From Chlamydiota bacterium (GTDB lineage Bacteria; Chlamydiota; Chlamydiia; Chlamydiales; Rhabdochlamydiaceae), in the NCBI GenBank assembly GCA_013041585.1, contig JABEVM010000203.1, positions 1 through 8,641 of the forward strand: a stretch of 8,641 bases of DNA, in the 5' to 3' direction. Positions 1 to 6,419 of the stretch are shown here, piece by piece; positions within the stretch are counted from its first letter, which is position 1, and every line of letters starts with the position of its first letter. The translations under genes and the position numbers were made by a program. The notes below the pieces were generated by a model. That model searched no databases, was not told the origin of the DNA, and was given only the letters and a program-made list of their open reading frames with translations.

Positions 1-1012
1 ATTGCCCGCAAGCAGCCGCAATGTCTTTCCCTTTCGTATAGCGCCAAGTTGTGTTAATCCCGGAGCCTACTAAAATCTCTCTAAATTCTTCGATAGCCTC
101 TTTTTCAGGCCTTCGTAAGTTAAGACCATCTACTGGATTATAAGGAATGAGATTTACCGTGCACTGCTGCTTAGCTAGCAATTTTGCAAGCTCTTCTGCA
201 TGCTCTCTTCCATCATTGATTCCAGCTAATAGAGTGTACTCATAGGTAATATCTCTTTTTGTGGTTCTTCCAAAAGAGATCATCGCCGCCAGAATATCTT
301 CTAGAGCATATTTTCTAGCATACGGAATAATTTTTTTACGAATGTGCTGATTTGGGGCGTGAAGAGAGAGAACTAAGTTTACCGTAAATTTTTCTTCAGC
401 CAGTTTTTTGATTCCTTCAATGACACCCACAGTAGAAACCGTGATTCTTCTTTGAGAGATATTGAGTCCTTGTGGATGAATCAAAATAGAAATTGATTTG
501 ATTACCTGCTCATAGTTTTCTAAGGGTTCACCCATTCCCATGTATACAATATGAGAGACTCTTTCTCCTTTCTCTTTCAAATGGCGATCGATAAGATAGA
601 CTTGTTCTACAATTTCAGAAGGATCTAGATTACGCAGTAAGCCCTCTTTTCCTGAAGCGCAAAAGGCGCATCTAGCAGGACAACCTACTTGAGAAGAAAC
701 GCATACGGTTCTTCGGTCTCCAGAGCGAATTAAAACAGATTCTACCAATTTTCCATCGGAGAGCTCCCACAAAAATTTAGTAGTCTCCCCTTCTTTGGAA
801 TCAACAGTCTTTTGTAATTTAAGATGGGATAGAAAAAAACTCTCAGATAGCTTCTTTCGAAAATCTTTGGAAAGATCGGTCATTTGCTCGAGTGATGTAG
901 CTCCCTTTTGGTAAACCCACTGCATTACCTGAGAAGCTCTAAAAGGCTTTTCACCTTGCGATGCCATCCACTCTGCAAGCTCTTCCGGAAGAACCCCGCA
1001 TAAACTCTTCAT
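1..1012 (-). CDS. rlmN: Dual-specificity 23S rRNA A2503 / tRNA A37 C2-methyltransferase, radical SAM; 3' end cut by window edge
   Basis: This radical SAM enzyme adds a methyl group to C2 of A2503 in 23S rRNA and of A37 in some tRNAs, in the cytoplasm. 337 residues are visible and the reading frame runs off the left edge, so only about 10-25 residues should be missing. The CX3CX2C iron-sulfur motif is C111, C115 and C118, inside CVSSQVGCPARCAFC. C104 matches the resolving cysteine that sits seven residues before the cluster. E91 matches the conserved glutamate 13 residues earlier. C335 in AAACGQ matches the C-terminal cysteine that carries the transferred methyl. GMGEPLENY (159-167) is the family's SAM-binding signature. 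The ATG at 1012 is preceded by the ribosome binding site AGGTGG (1015-1020). Having both the resolving and the methyl-carrying cysteine separates it from unrelated radical SAM enzymes. Cfr, the C8-methylating relative, is the only close alternative and is less likely given the housekeeping context. Confidence 0.96.
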   Translation of the reverse strand, partial: MKSLCGVLPEELAEWMASQGEKPFRASQVMQWVYQKGATSLEQMTDLSKDFRKKLSESFFLSHLKLQKTVDSKEGETTKFLWELSDGKLVESVLIRSGDRRTVCVSSQVGCPARCAFCASGKEGLLRNLDPSEIVEQVYLIDRHLKEKGERVSHIVYMGMGEPLENYEQVIKSISILIHPQGLNISQRRITVSTVGVIEGIKKLAEEKFTVNLVLSLHAPNQHIRKKIIPYARKYALEDILAAMISFGRTTKRDITYEYTLLAGINDGREHAEELAKLLAKQQCTVNLIPYNPVDGLNLRRPEKEAIEEFREILVGSGINTTWRYTKGKDIAAACGQ

Positions 1013-1042
1013 ATCCACCTAAAATCTTTTCTTTAAGGCAAT

Positions 1043-1072
1043 AGTATACCAGAATAGATGGTTAGTGCACAA
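1043..1072 (-). promoter_or_regulatory. Probable sigma70-type promoter of rlmN
   Basis: On the minus strand, TTGTGC (1067-1072) is followed after 18 bases by TATACT (1043-1048). The -10 box is preceded by TGG, giving the extended form TG-n-TATACT. The expected transcript start near 1036 leaves a leader of roughly 25 bases that contains the AGGTGG ribosome binding site. The box match is good and the position is right, but no experimental support is available. Confidence 0.6.
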
Positions 1073-1266
1073 GATAAGGAAAATTTTTTTCTTGAACCAT
1101 TTTCCAGCTCAGTCTTGGTGAAAGTAGAGGTCCTAAAGAGCAACCTTGTCGGCTCTCTTATTCCTCTTCTTTCTTGAAAAGAACTTTAAATAAAAAACCT
1201 ATAGAAATTTATAGAAATAGATAAGAGAATATTTAAAATAAGATTTCTTAAAAAACTATCTTTTCA
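1073..1266. other. AT-rich divergent intergenic region, no gene seen
   Basis: This is the middle of the 310-base gap between rlmN and the 165-residue gene. I see no coding frame with a ribosome binding site and no RNA gene. From about 1180 onward it is very AT-rich and contains the 9-mer TATAGAAAT twice, at 1200-1208 and 1210-1218, ten bases apart. That helical-turn spacing with A-tracts suggests bent DNA or an upstream activating stretch for the downstream promoter. The 15-mer CTTCTTTCTTGAAAA (1166-1180) recurs exactly at 1875-1889 upstream of glyQS. It contains a -35-like TTGAAA, but no convincing -10 box follows here. Confidence 0.45.
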
Positions 1267-1295
1267 TTGTTTTAAAAACATTCTCAAGGTAAAAT
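1267..1295 (+). promoter_or_regulatory. Probable promoter of the 165-residue membrane protein gene
   Basis: TTGTTT (1267-1272) and TAAAAT (1290-1295) are separated by 17 bases, the optimal spacing. Transcription would start near 1302, leaving a leader of about 20 bases with AAGGAG (1310-1315) seven bases before the ATG. The AT-rich stretch upstream could act as an UP-like element. The -35 box is a partial match (TTG only). Confidence 0.5.
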
Positions 1296-1303
1296 ATTAC
1301 CTT
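1286..1303. promoter_or_regulatory. Operator-like inverted repeat over the -10 box
   Basis: AAGGTAA (1286-1292) and TTACCTT (1297-1303) form a perfect 7-base inverted repeat around a 4-base AATA spacer. It covers the predicted -10 hexamer and the likely transcription start of the 165-residue gene, where a dimeric repressor would block RNA polymerase. The right arm runs into TTTT, so a weak hairpin in RNA is an alternative reading. The regulator is unknown and no regulator gene lies in the window. Confidence 0.4.
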
Positions 1304-1322
1304 TTATTTAAGGAGAAAATCT

Positions 1323-1820
1323 ATGGCAGCAGAAGTTGGAAAAACAGCAAGTATATCATCATTTTTTAATTCAGCTTTGGAATCAGTTTTCGCAAAAGAA
1401 ACTATTTCTTCAGCAAAAGAAGTCGTAACTCGTTTCCTCTCTTCCTCTGACTACTTGATGTCAGTTAGCGGAAAACAAGTTCCTACATTCTTTGCTCTGA
1501 AAGAAATCGTTCCTCATACAGCATTTATCGCAGTGAGCGCATATGCGATTGGAAAACTCGCCCTTACCGGAGTAAGCAATGTTTATAATTCAACTAGCAC
1601 AATCCAAACAGTAAAAAGCGATTCGGACAATCCTCCAAAATATAGTGTTCATTCCTATGCTAAACCATCTAACTATCAAATTGTGGGTTCTATTGTAAAG
1701 GGTTTCTCTCAAATCGCACTAGCAGGACTAGCAGGCGTTGCTCTCTATAACCACACAGAAAACTATAGAAATATTGCTTCAGCTTTCCTAGCTTCAGCGT
1801 GGAAAGGTAAAGCCGCGTAA
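1323..1820 (+). CDS. Orphan 165-residue protein with two hydrophobic segments, possibly Inc-like or inner-membrane
   Basis: I do not recognise this protein. It has no classical signal peptide: the first 60 residues are amphipathic and rich in Ser, Ala and Lys. Two hydrophobic stretches follow, at about 64-87 and 119-142, joined by a polar Ser/Asn/Pro-rich loop (88-118). The tail is short and ends in KGKAA. The two segments look related to each other, with LALTGVSNVYN (79-89) resembling IALAGLAGVALYN (131-143), which suggests an internal duplication or hairpin. Chlamydial inclusion membrane (Inc) proteins have a paired hydrophobic domain, but their two helices usually sit closer together, so an Inc role is only a possibility. 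The gene stands alone, with its own promoter, an ideal AAGGAG ribosome binding site and a strong terminator. This points to a single-gene transcript that could be highly expressed. It reads away from rlmN and is followed by glyQS after a 137-base gap. Confidence 0.8.
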   Translation: MAAEVGKTASISSFFNSALESVFAKETISSAKEVVTRFLSSSDYLMSVSGKQVPTFFALKEIVPHTAFIAVSAYAIGKLALTGVSNVYNSTSTIQTVKSDSDNPPKYSVHSYAKPSNYQIVGSIVKGFSQIALAGLAGVALYNHTENYRNIASAFLASAWKGKAA

Positions 1821-1826
1821 CCTTCT

Positions 1827-1863
1827 AAGAGCAGCCTTTTAGGCTGCTCTTTTCTTCTTTTTT
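1827..1863 (+). terminator. Strong intrinsic terminator of the 165-residue gene
   Basis: AAGAGCAGCC (1827-1836) pairs perfectly with GGCTGCTCTT (1842-1851) around a TTTTA loop, and is followed by a T-rich tract to 1863. It begins seven bases after the stop codon. It separates this gene from glyQS, which must then have its own promoter. Confidence 0.9.
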
Positions 1864-1882
1864 ACAATTCTATCCTTCTTTC

Positions 1883-1924
1883 TTGAAAAACCCATTGAAA
1901 AGAAAGCCTTCTCAAGCGAAAATT
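1883..1924 (+). promoter_or_regulatory. Weak candidate promoter region of glyQS
   Basis: The strong terminator upstream means glyQS needs a promoter between about 1864 and 1957. Two -35-like TTGAAA hexamers are present (1883-1888 and 1895-1900). From the second one, GAAAAT (1918-1923, 17-base spacer) or AAAATT (1919-1924, 18-base spacer) are possible but poor -10 boxes. CTTTCTT (1878-1884) and AAGAAAG (1900-1906) form a loose inverted repeat in the same place. No T-box leader or other riboswitch structure is apparent before glyQS. Confidence 0.3.
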
Positions 1925-1957
1925 TAAAGCTACCATCCAATCAAATTCGTAAAGCAA

Positions 1958-4900
1958 ATGATCACTTTTCAAGAAATTATCTCTAGACTTTCTGCATTTT
2001 GGGAAAAACAAGGCTGTATTATCCAGCAAGGGCACGACTTAGAAATGGGAGCTGGAACGTTTAATCCGGCCACTTTCTTGCGCTGCTTAGGTCCTGAACC
2101 CTATAGCACTGCCTATGTAGAGCCTTGTAGACGTCCAAAAGATGGAAGATATGGAGAGAACCCTAATAGGGTACATCTGTTTCATCAGTACCAAGTGATC
2201 ATTAAACCTTCCCCCTTGGATATCCAAAATATTTATCTAGAGTCTCTCAAAGCACTCGGAATTTCCTTGGAAGATCATGACATCCGTTTTGTCCACGATG
2301 ATTGGGAAGGACCCACACTCGGAGCTTGGGGTCTTGGATGGGAAGTGTGGATGGATGGAATGGAAATTACACAATTTACTTTTTTCCAAGCCATGGGAAG
2401 TTTGCCTTTAAAGCCTGTAAGTGTGGAAATCACGTATGGGCTAGAACGCCTTGCCATGTACATCCAGAATGTAAGCAGCATCTTTGATATCCACTGGAAT
2501 GAAGAGCTCACTTTAGGAGAGCTCTCTAAGGAAAATGAAATCGAGTGGAGCACATACAACTTTGAAAAAGCCTCTACAGAGATGTGGCTTCGTCATTTCG
2601 ATGATTTTGAAAAAGAAGCACAAAAACTGATCCAAGAAAAACTGCCGATCCCTGCCTATGATTTTGTTATGAAAGCATCCCATGCATTCAACATTTTAGA
2701 TGCAAGGGGCGCTATTTCTGTAACGGAACGTACTGGATATATTGCAAGAATTCGGGACTTAGCAAGGCTCATTGCCGTAGAGTATATCGCAACAAGAGAA
2801 AAACTAGGATTCCCTCTTCTTTCGAAAAAAAGCGTGGCTCCAGTTGAAGAGGTAATCCAACCTATCCAAGATAAACCTTACGACCCTGAAAAGAAAGATG
2901 ACCTTCTTTTAGAGATCGGGTCCGAGCAATTACCAGCTACTTTTGTTCCAATCGGCTGTAATGAACTCCAAAATAAAATCAAAAAGCTTCTGGATGAACA
3001 TGAACTTTCGTATCAGTCTATCAAAACCTATGGGACTCCTAGAAGGCTTGCTGTTTATGTAGAAAAGCTGTCACAAGGCACAAAAAGTACTCTCTTAGAA
3101 AAAAGAGGCCCTGCTATTTCCATGGCGTTTGACCCCCAAGGGAATCTTACAGCGCAAGGGGAAGGCTTTTTTAAATCAATTGGCGCACTCCCTCAAACTC
3201 TGCAGCAAACTAGAGACAAGAAAAATCCAGCAGTTCAAACTACGCAAATTAAAGATATCGAATATCTTTTGGGGACTATAAGCAAGCCTGGAGTTTCAAC
3301 AAGCAAACTTCTTAGCGAAAAACTTCCAAAATTGCTTTCTGAGCTCAGCTTCCCCAAAAAAATGCAATGGGCAGATCTAGACATTTCCTATGCAAGGCCC
3401 ATTCACTGGATTGTTTGCCTTTTGGGAAAAGAAATTGTGCCTTTCTCTTTTGGACCTGTACAATCTGATCGATTCTCTTTTGGACATATGCAGCTTTGTC
3501 CTATTAAGTTCGATCTAACTGATTGTAGTGAGTACATTGAAGCTTTGAAAAAGCACTATGTGCTTGTAGATAGCAGCGAAAGGAAAAAAAGCATCGTTTC
3601 CCAACTAAGACAACTTGAAAAAACACTTGGTGGACACGTTCTTGATGAGGAAAAAGTACTTGCGCAGGTTGTATATCTTTGCGAATGGCCTCATTGCCTT
3701 TCCGGAACTTTTTCAGAAAAATTTTTACAGGCTCCATTAGAAGTACTCACCTCAGAAATGGTGGAGCACCAAAAGTATTTCCCTGTGGCCAAAGGTGATA
3801 AATCACTAAAAAACGTCTTTATCATTACAGCGGACAATACACCAAATGAGCTGATCAAGCACGGAAACGAAAGGGTTCTTTCTGCAAGGCTCTCTGATGG
3901 CGTGTTCATGTATGAACAGGATGTAAAAATCCCACTTGAAAAGTTTAATGAAAAACTTCGCAGCATGACTTTCCAAAAACAACTTGGAAGCGTGTATGAT
4001 AAGATCGAAAGAATTAAAAAGCATGCAGCTATGCTCCATGGCGTTTTAGAAATTGGTAAGCTTGATACAATTATGAGAGCCGCAACTCTTTGTAAATCGG
4101 ACCTCGCATCCGCTCTTGTTGGTGAATTCCCTGAATTGCAAGGGATCATAGGAATGTACTATGCCAAAGCGCAAAAAGAAAACGCGGAAGTAGCAGAAGC
4201 CATTTTTGAGCATTGGATGCCAAAAGCAGAAAACGCTCCTATTCCGAAGACGGGCGCAGGTGTTATTATAAGCCTCGCTGATAAGATCGACAACTTGCTT
4301 GGTTATTATTCTGTTAATTTGAAACCTTCTTCCTCTAGTGACCCTTATGCTCTTCGTAGACAAACGATCGGGATCATTCGGATGCTTATCGAAGCTAAGA
4401 AAAGCGTTTCTTTGAAAACGCTCTTAGAACGATCTTCTTCTTTGTTTCCTCTTTTACAAGACTCTACACAAAGAAGTCAGATTATTTCTGAAATTCTCAC
4501 TTTCATGAGCAATCGTATCAAGTCTGTTTTCGAAGAATATGGTTTTGAAAAAGAAGAGATCGAAGCGGTTCTCTCTAAAAACGCCTTTGACCCCTATGAC
4601 CTACTCTGTAGATGTAAAGCTCTGCACAGTTTTAGAAAAGCTGCGGACTTTGGCAAACTCTATGAAGTATACAAACGGGTGAAAGGACAAACAGAGAAAA
4701 GTGAGCCCCTTGCCTTTGATCCGAAAAAAGCAATCGAGCCGAGCGAAAAAGCCTTAGTTGCCAAATTACATGAGATCGATCCAGAGTGGGAAAAAGTGTA
4801 TTCGAAGAAAGATTACGAGAAAGCATTTTCTCTTTTAGCAACACTCCAGCCACTACTCGCTGACCTATTTGAAAAGGTGAAGATTTTAGCGGATGACATG

Positions 4901-4996
4901 GAGATCCGAAACAACCGAATTGCGCTCCTTCAGAAGATCTATGCACATTTTGAAAAACTGGTCGACTTTAGCAAAATTCAAAACACGACAAGCTAG
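1958..4996 (+). CDS. glyQS: Fused glycyl-tRNA synthetase, alpha and beta subunits in one chain
   Basis: This enzyme charges tRNA(Gly) with glycine using ATP, in the cytoplasm. Residues 1-290 are the alpha subunit, the class II catalytic core. FWEKQGC (14-20) and GAGTFNPATF (31-40) are characteristic, GPEPYSTAYVEPCRRP (45-60) is the motif 2 region, and TYGLERLAMY (159-168) is motif 3. A Pro/Lys-rich linker (about 290-313) leads to the beta subunit, which opens with DDLLLEIGSEQLPATF (314-329). Beta landmarks are EMVEHQKYFPV (600-610), GEFPELQG (722-729), the HD-derived ADKIDNLLGYY (774-784) and DPYALRR (795-801). The C-terminal part beyond about 890 should be the DALR-type anticodon-binding domain. 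Most bacteria encode glyQ and glyS separately; the fused form, about 1000 residues long, is typical of Chlamydiae. The ATG at 1958 has no good ribosome binding site, but the protein begins where the family begins. The gene is complete, with no frameshift. Confidence 0.97.
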   Translation: MITFQEIISRLSAFWEKQGCIIQQGHDLEMGAGTFNPATFLRCLGPEPYSTAYVEPCRRPKDGRYGENPNRVHLFHQYQVIIKPSPLDIQNIYLESLKALGISLEDHDIRFVHDDWEGPTLGAWGLGWEVWMDGMEITQFTFFQAMGSLPLKPVSVEITYGLERLAMYIQNVSSIFDIHWNEELTLGELSKENEIEWSTYNFEKASTEMWLRHFDDFEKEAQKLIQEKLPIPAYDFVMKASHAFNILDARGAISVTERTGYIARIRDLARLIAVEYIATREKLGFPLLSKKSVAPVEEVIQPIQDKPYDPEKKDDLLLEIGSEQLPATFVPIGCNELQNKIKKLLDEHELSYQSIKTYGTPRRLAVYVEKLSQGTKSTLLEKRGPAISMAFDPQGNLTAQGEGFFKSIGALPQTLQQTRDKKNPAVQTTQIKDIEYLLGTISKPGVSTSKLLSEKLPKLLSELSFPKKMQWADLDISYARPIHWIVCLLGKEIVPFSFGPVQSDRFSFGHMQLCPIKFDLTDCSEYIEALKKHYVLVDSSERKKSIVSQLRQLEKTLGGHVLDEEKVLAQVVYLCEWPHCLSGTFSEKFLQAPLEVLTSEMVEHQKYFPVAKGDKSLKNVFIITADNTPNELIKHGNERVLSARLSDGVFMYEQDVKIPLEKFNEKLRSMTFQKQLGSVYDKIERIKKHAAMLHGVLEIGKLDTIMRAATLCKSDLASALVGEFPELQGIIGMYYAKAQKENAEVAEAIFEHWMPKAENAPIPKTGAGVIISLADKIDNLLGYYSVNLKPSSSSDPYALRRQTIGIIRMLIEAKKSVSLKTLLERSSSLFPLLQDSTQRSQIISEILTFMSNRIKSVFEEYGFEKEEIEAVLSKNAFDPYDLLCRCKALHSFRKAADFGKLYEVYKRVKGQTEKSEPLAFDPKKAIEPSEKALVAKLHEIDPEWEKVYSKKDYEKAFSLLATLQPLLADLFEKVKILADDMEIRNNRIALLQKIYAHFEKLVDFSKIQNTTS

Positions 4997-4998
4997 AG

Positions 4999-5031
4999 CC
5001 TCTTCATTCCTCAATGAAGAGGAAGCTTTTT
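4999..5031 (+). terminator. Intrinsic terminator of glyQS, overlapping the 3' end of the convergent antiporter gene
   Basis: CCTCTTCATT (4999-5008) pairs perfectly with AATGAAGAGG (5013-5022) around a 4-base loop. Five T residues follow at 5027-5031 after a short AAGC gap. The hairpin starts three bases after the glyQS stop codon. Its loop and right arm cover the last codons and TGA (5011-5013) of the antiporter gene on the other strand. In the minus direction no T tract follows, so it should work mainly for glyQS but may also stabilise the antiporter mRNA end. Confidence 0.75.
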
Positions 5032-6300
5032 GCGTACAATGAAGTACAGCCATGAGCCGGATAAAAAAGAGGTAACAATTGCGATCATTACTAAAATGGT
5101 AAAAAAAGACAAATTGATGATCTGACTGTCAAGAGCTAAGGATGCAACCACAATCGCTGGCGCTCCTCTCGCGTTCAAAGCCATTCCAAAATTAAGCGCT
5201 CCCCACTTACTTTCTTTAGCCAGTCGTGCACCTAGATAAACTCCTAAGAATTTAACAACACAGCATACAAGCAAAAAGAGCAGAAAAAAAAGAAGCTTAA
5301 AATCAGGAATAAAACTTAGTTTAATACCTACCATAGCGAAGTAAATAGGGATGAAAAAGGCAAAAGAATACGCCTCAAATACTTTACCTGTTTCTTCTTT
5401 TTCAACTTTAAAATTTTGTGCAATGATCCCTCCTACAAAAGCTCCGAACATAGGAGCTAAGTCAAGGAGCAAAGCCACAGCCGTCATAAAAAGCATGACA
5501 GAAATTAAAAAACCAAGAGGGCTGATCTTTTGGTAAATTGTGAACTTTAGGCTATCCAACCAACGGAAAAACCGGAAGCCTATCCATATCGATATACCAA
5601 AGAAAAGGATCGTAGCTAGAATGTGGTATAAAATTTTTAGCTTGATATTGCTTTCAAGACCAAGCAATGCAGGAATACCAAAGCCCACATCGGATTCTTT
5701 CCTCACCATACCCAATGCCACAGTCAAAATAATGAAGAGAAGGATATCCTCTATTACAGCTGTAGCTAAAATAATTTTTGCAAAAGAAGTAGTAAGGATT
5801 TTAAGATCATGAAGAATTCGAGCGATAATGGGAATGCCCGTGATCGCCACAGCAATCGAAAAGCACATAATAAACGCCGGTTCGTTGTTTGCAGATCCCA
5901 TGTACTGATGAATATCGATAAATTGTACGAATAGCAAGCTAGATGCAAACGGGATCACCACACCTACCACTGCAATCCAAGTTGCAGCTTTACCAATTCT
6001 ATCTTGTTTTTTTAATTTTAACTGTAGTTCCATGCCGGTGCGGAACATCAAATGTAATAGACCTAACTGATAGAAAATATTGAGGAGTGTTTTCGTTATC
6101 GTGTCGTTAAAAACAAACGAGTACGCATTTGGGCAAAAATACTCGAATAGGCTAGGACCGAGTACAATCCCCGCTAAAATTTCTCCAATCACACGTGGCT
6201 GTTTGAAATACTCAAAAAGATAGCCGATAGAGTGACTTACAAAAAGTACGATTGTGAGGGCTATGATGATGTGGATAACATCGATCGTGCTTACTGTCAT
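5011..6300 (-). CDS. Monovalent cation:proton antiporter, CPA2/Kef type, without a regulatory RCK domain
   Basis: This integral membrane protein of 429 residues probably exchanges Na+ or K+ for protons and so serves ion and pH homeostasis. It fits the Na_H_Exchanger fold, with about 12-13 hydrophobic segments spread from residue 7 to 424. Family landmarks are QPRVIGEILAGIVLGPS (34-50), LLHLMFRTGMEL (81-92), ITGIPIIARIL (153-163), the ion-site helix AVIEDILLF (181-189), FFIPIYFAMVGIKL (315-328) and NARGAPAIVVAS (376-387). The acidic pair is Glu184-Asp185, where many relatives have Asp-Asp or Asn-Asp. The protein stops just after the last membrane segment, so the TrkA-N/RCK and TrkA-C domains of KefB/KefC are absent, as in shorter GerN- or NapA-like members. 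The start at 6300 is supported by AAGGA (6305-6309). It converges on glyQS. The ion specificity cannot be told from sequence. Confidence 0.92.
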   Translation of the reverse strand: MTVSTIDVIHIIIALTIVLFVSHSIGYLFEYFKQPRVIGEILAGIVLGPSLFEYFCPNAYSFVFNDTITKTLLNIFYQLGLLHLMFRTGMELQLKLKKQDRIGKAATWIAVVGVVIPFASSLLFVQFIDIHQYMGSANNEPAFIMCFSIAVAITGIPIIARILHDLKILTTSFAKIILATAVIEDILLFIILTVALGMVRKESDVGFGIPALLGLESNIKLKILYHILATILFFGISIWIGFRFFRWLDSLKFTIYQKISPLGFLISVMLFMTAVALLLDLAPMFGAFVGGIIAQNFKVEKEETGKVFEAYSFAFFIPIYFAMVGIKLSFIPDFKLLFFLLFLLVCCVVKFLGVYLGARLAKESKWGALNFGMALNARGAPAIVVASLALDSQIINLSFFTILVMIAIVTSFLSGSWLYFIVRKKLPLH

Positions 6301-6306
6301 AAGGTC

Positions 6307-6319
6307 CTTGTATTACAAG
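6307..6319. promoter_or_regulatory. Perfect palindrome overlapping the antiporter ribosome binding site
   Basis: CTTGTA and TACAAG face each other around a single central base (6307-6319). On the minus strand one arm shares bases with the AAGGA ribosome binding site (6305-6309), and the whole site lies between the candidate -10 box and the start codon. It looks like a dimeric regulator site. In RNA a 5-base stem with a 3-base loop could also partly hide the ribosome binding site. No regulator is known. Confidence 0.35.
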
Positions 6320-6322
6320 TTA

Positions 6323-6352
6323 TTTATCACAGAAATAGCATAAAGTCTTGAA
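6323..6352 (-). promoter_or_regulatory. Candidate promoter of the antiporter gene
   Basis: On the minus strand, TTCAAG (6347-6352) is followed after 18 bases by GATAAA (6323-6328), which is preceded by TGT as in an extended -10. The match is only fair. The upstream hairpin at 6371-6397 and the clear gap after the preceding gene make an independent promoter plausible. Confidence 0.35.
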
Positions 6353-6370
6353 ATGAGCAATTCACATTCT

Positions 6371-6397
6371 GATCTGCCTTATTTTTTAAGGCAGGTC
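6371..6397. terminator. Hairpin after the solenoid protein gene, possible terminator without a U tract
   Basis: CTGCCTTA (6374-6381) and TAAGGCAG (6387-6394) pair perfectly around five T residues. On the plus strand the stem extends to 11 pairs (6371-6397) with one G:T. It lies 22 bases past the stop codon of the minus-strand solenoid gene, where a terminator is expected. However, the minus-strand RNA has no U-run after the stem, so termination may be inefficient, factor-assisted, or the structure may instead protect the mRNA end. Confidence 0.4.
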
Positions 6398-6419
6398 GCT
6401 ATCAATAGGTTTAGAATCT

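Noticed and set aside
1120..1155. Short inverted repeat AGAGC...GCTCT as a terminator or small RNA
   Set aside because: The stem is only five bases with a ten-base loop and no T tract, so it is indistinguishable from chance.
1864..1957. A T-box or other glycine-sensing leader before glyQS
   Set aside because: The stretch is under 100 bases, has no specifier stem or antiterminator-like sequence, and the only strong hairpin nearby belongs to the upstream gene's terminator.
3691..4149. A 152-codon open frame on the minus strand inside glyQS, plus several shorter ones between 2275 and 4946
   Set aside because: They lie antisense to strongly conserved beta-subunit and alpha-subunit coding sequence. 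They show no recognisable domains, and glyQS fully explains the sequence.
5351..5812. Two short plus-strand open frames over the antiporter gene
   Set aside because: Both are antisense to conserved membrane segments of the antiporter, and their translations have no family features.
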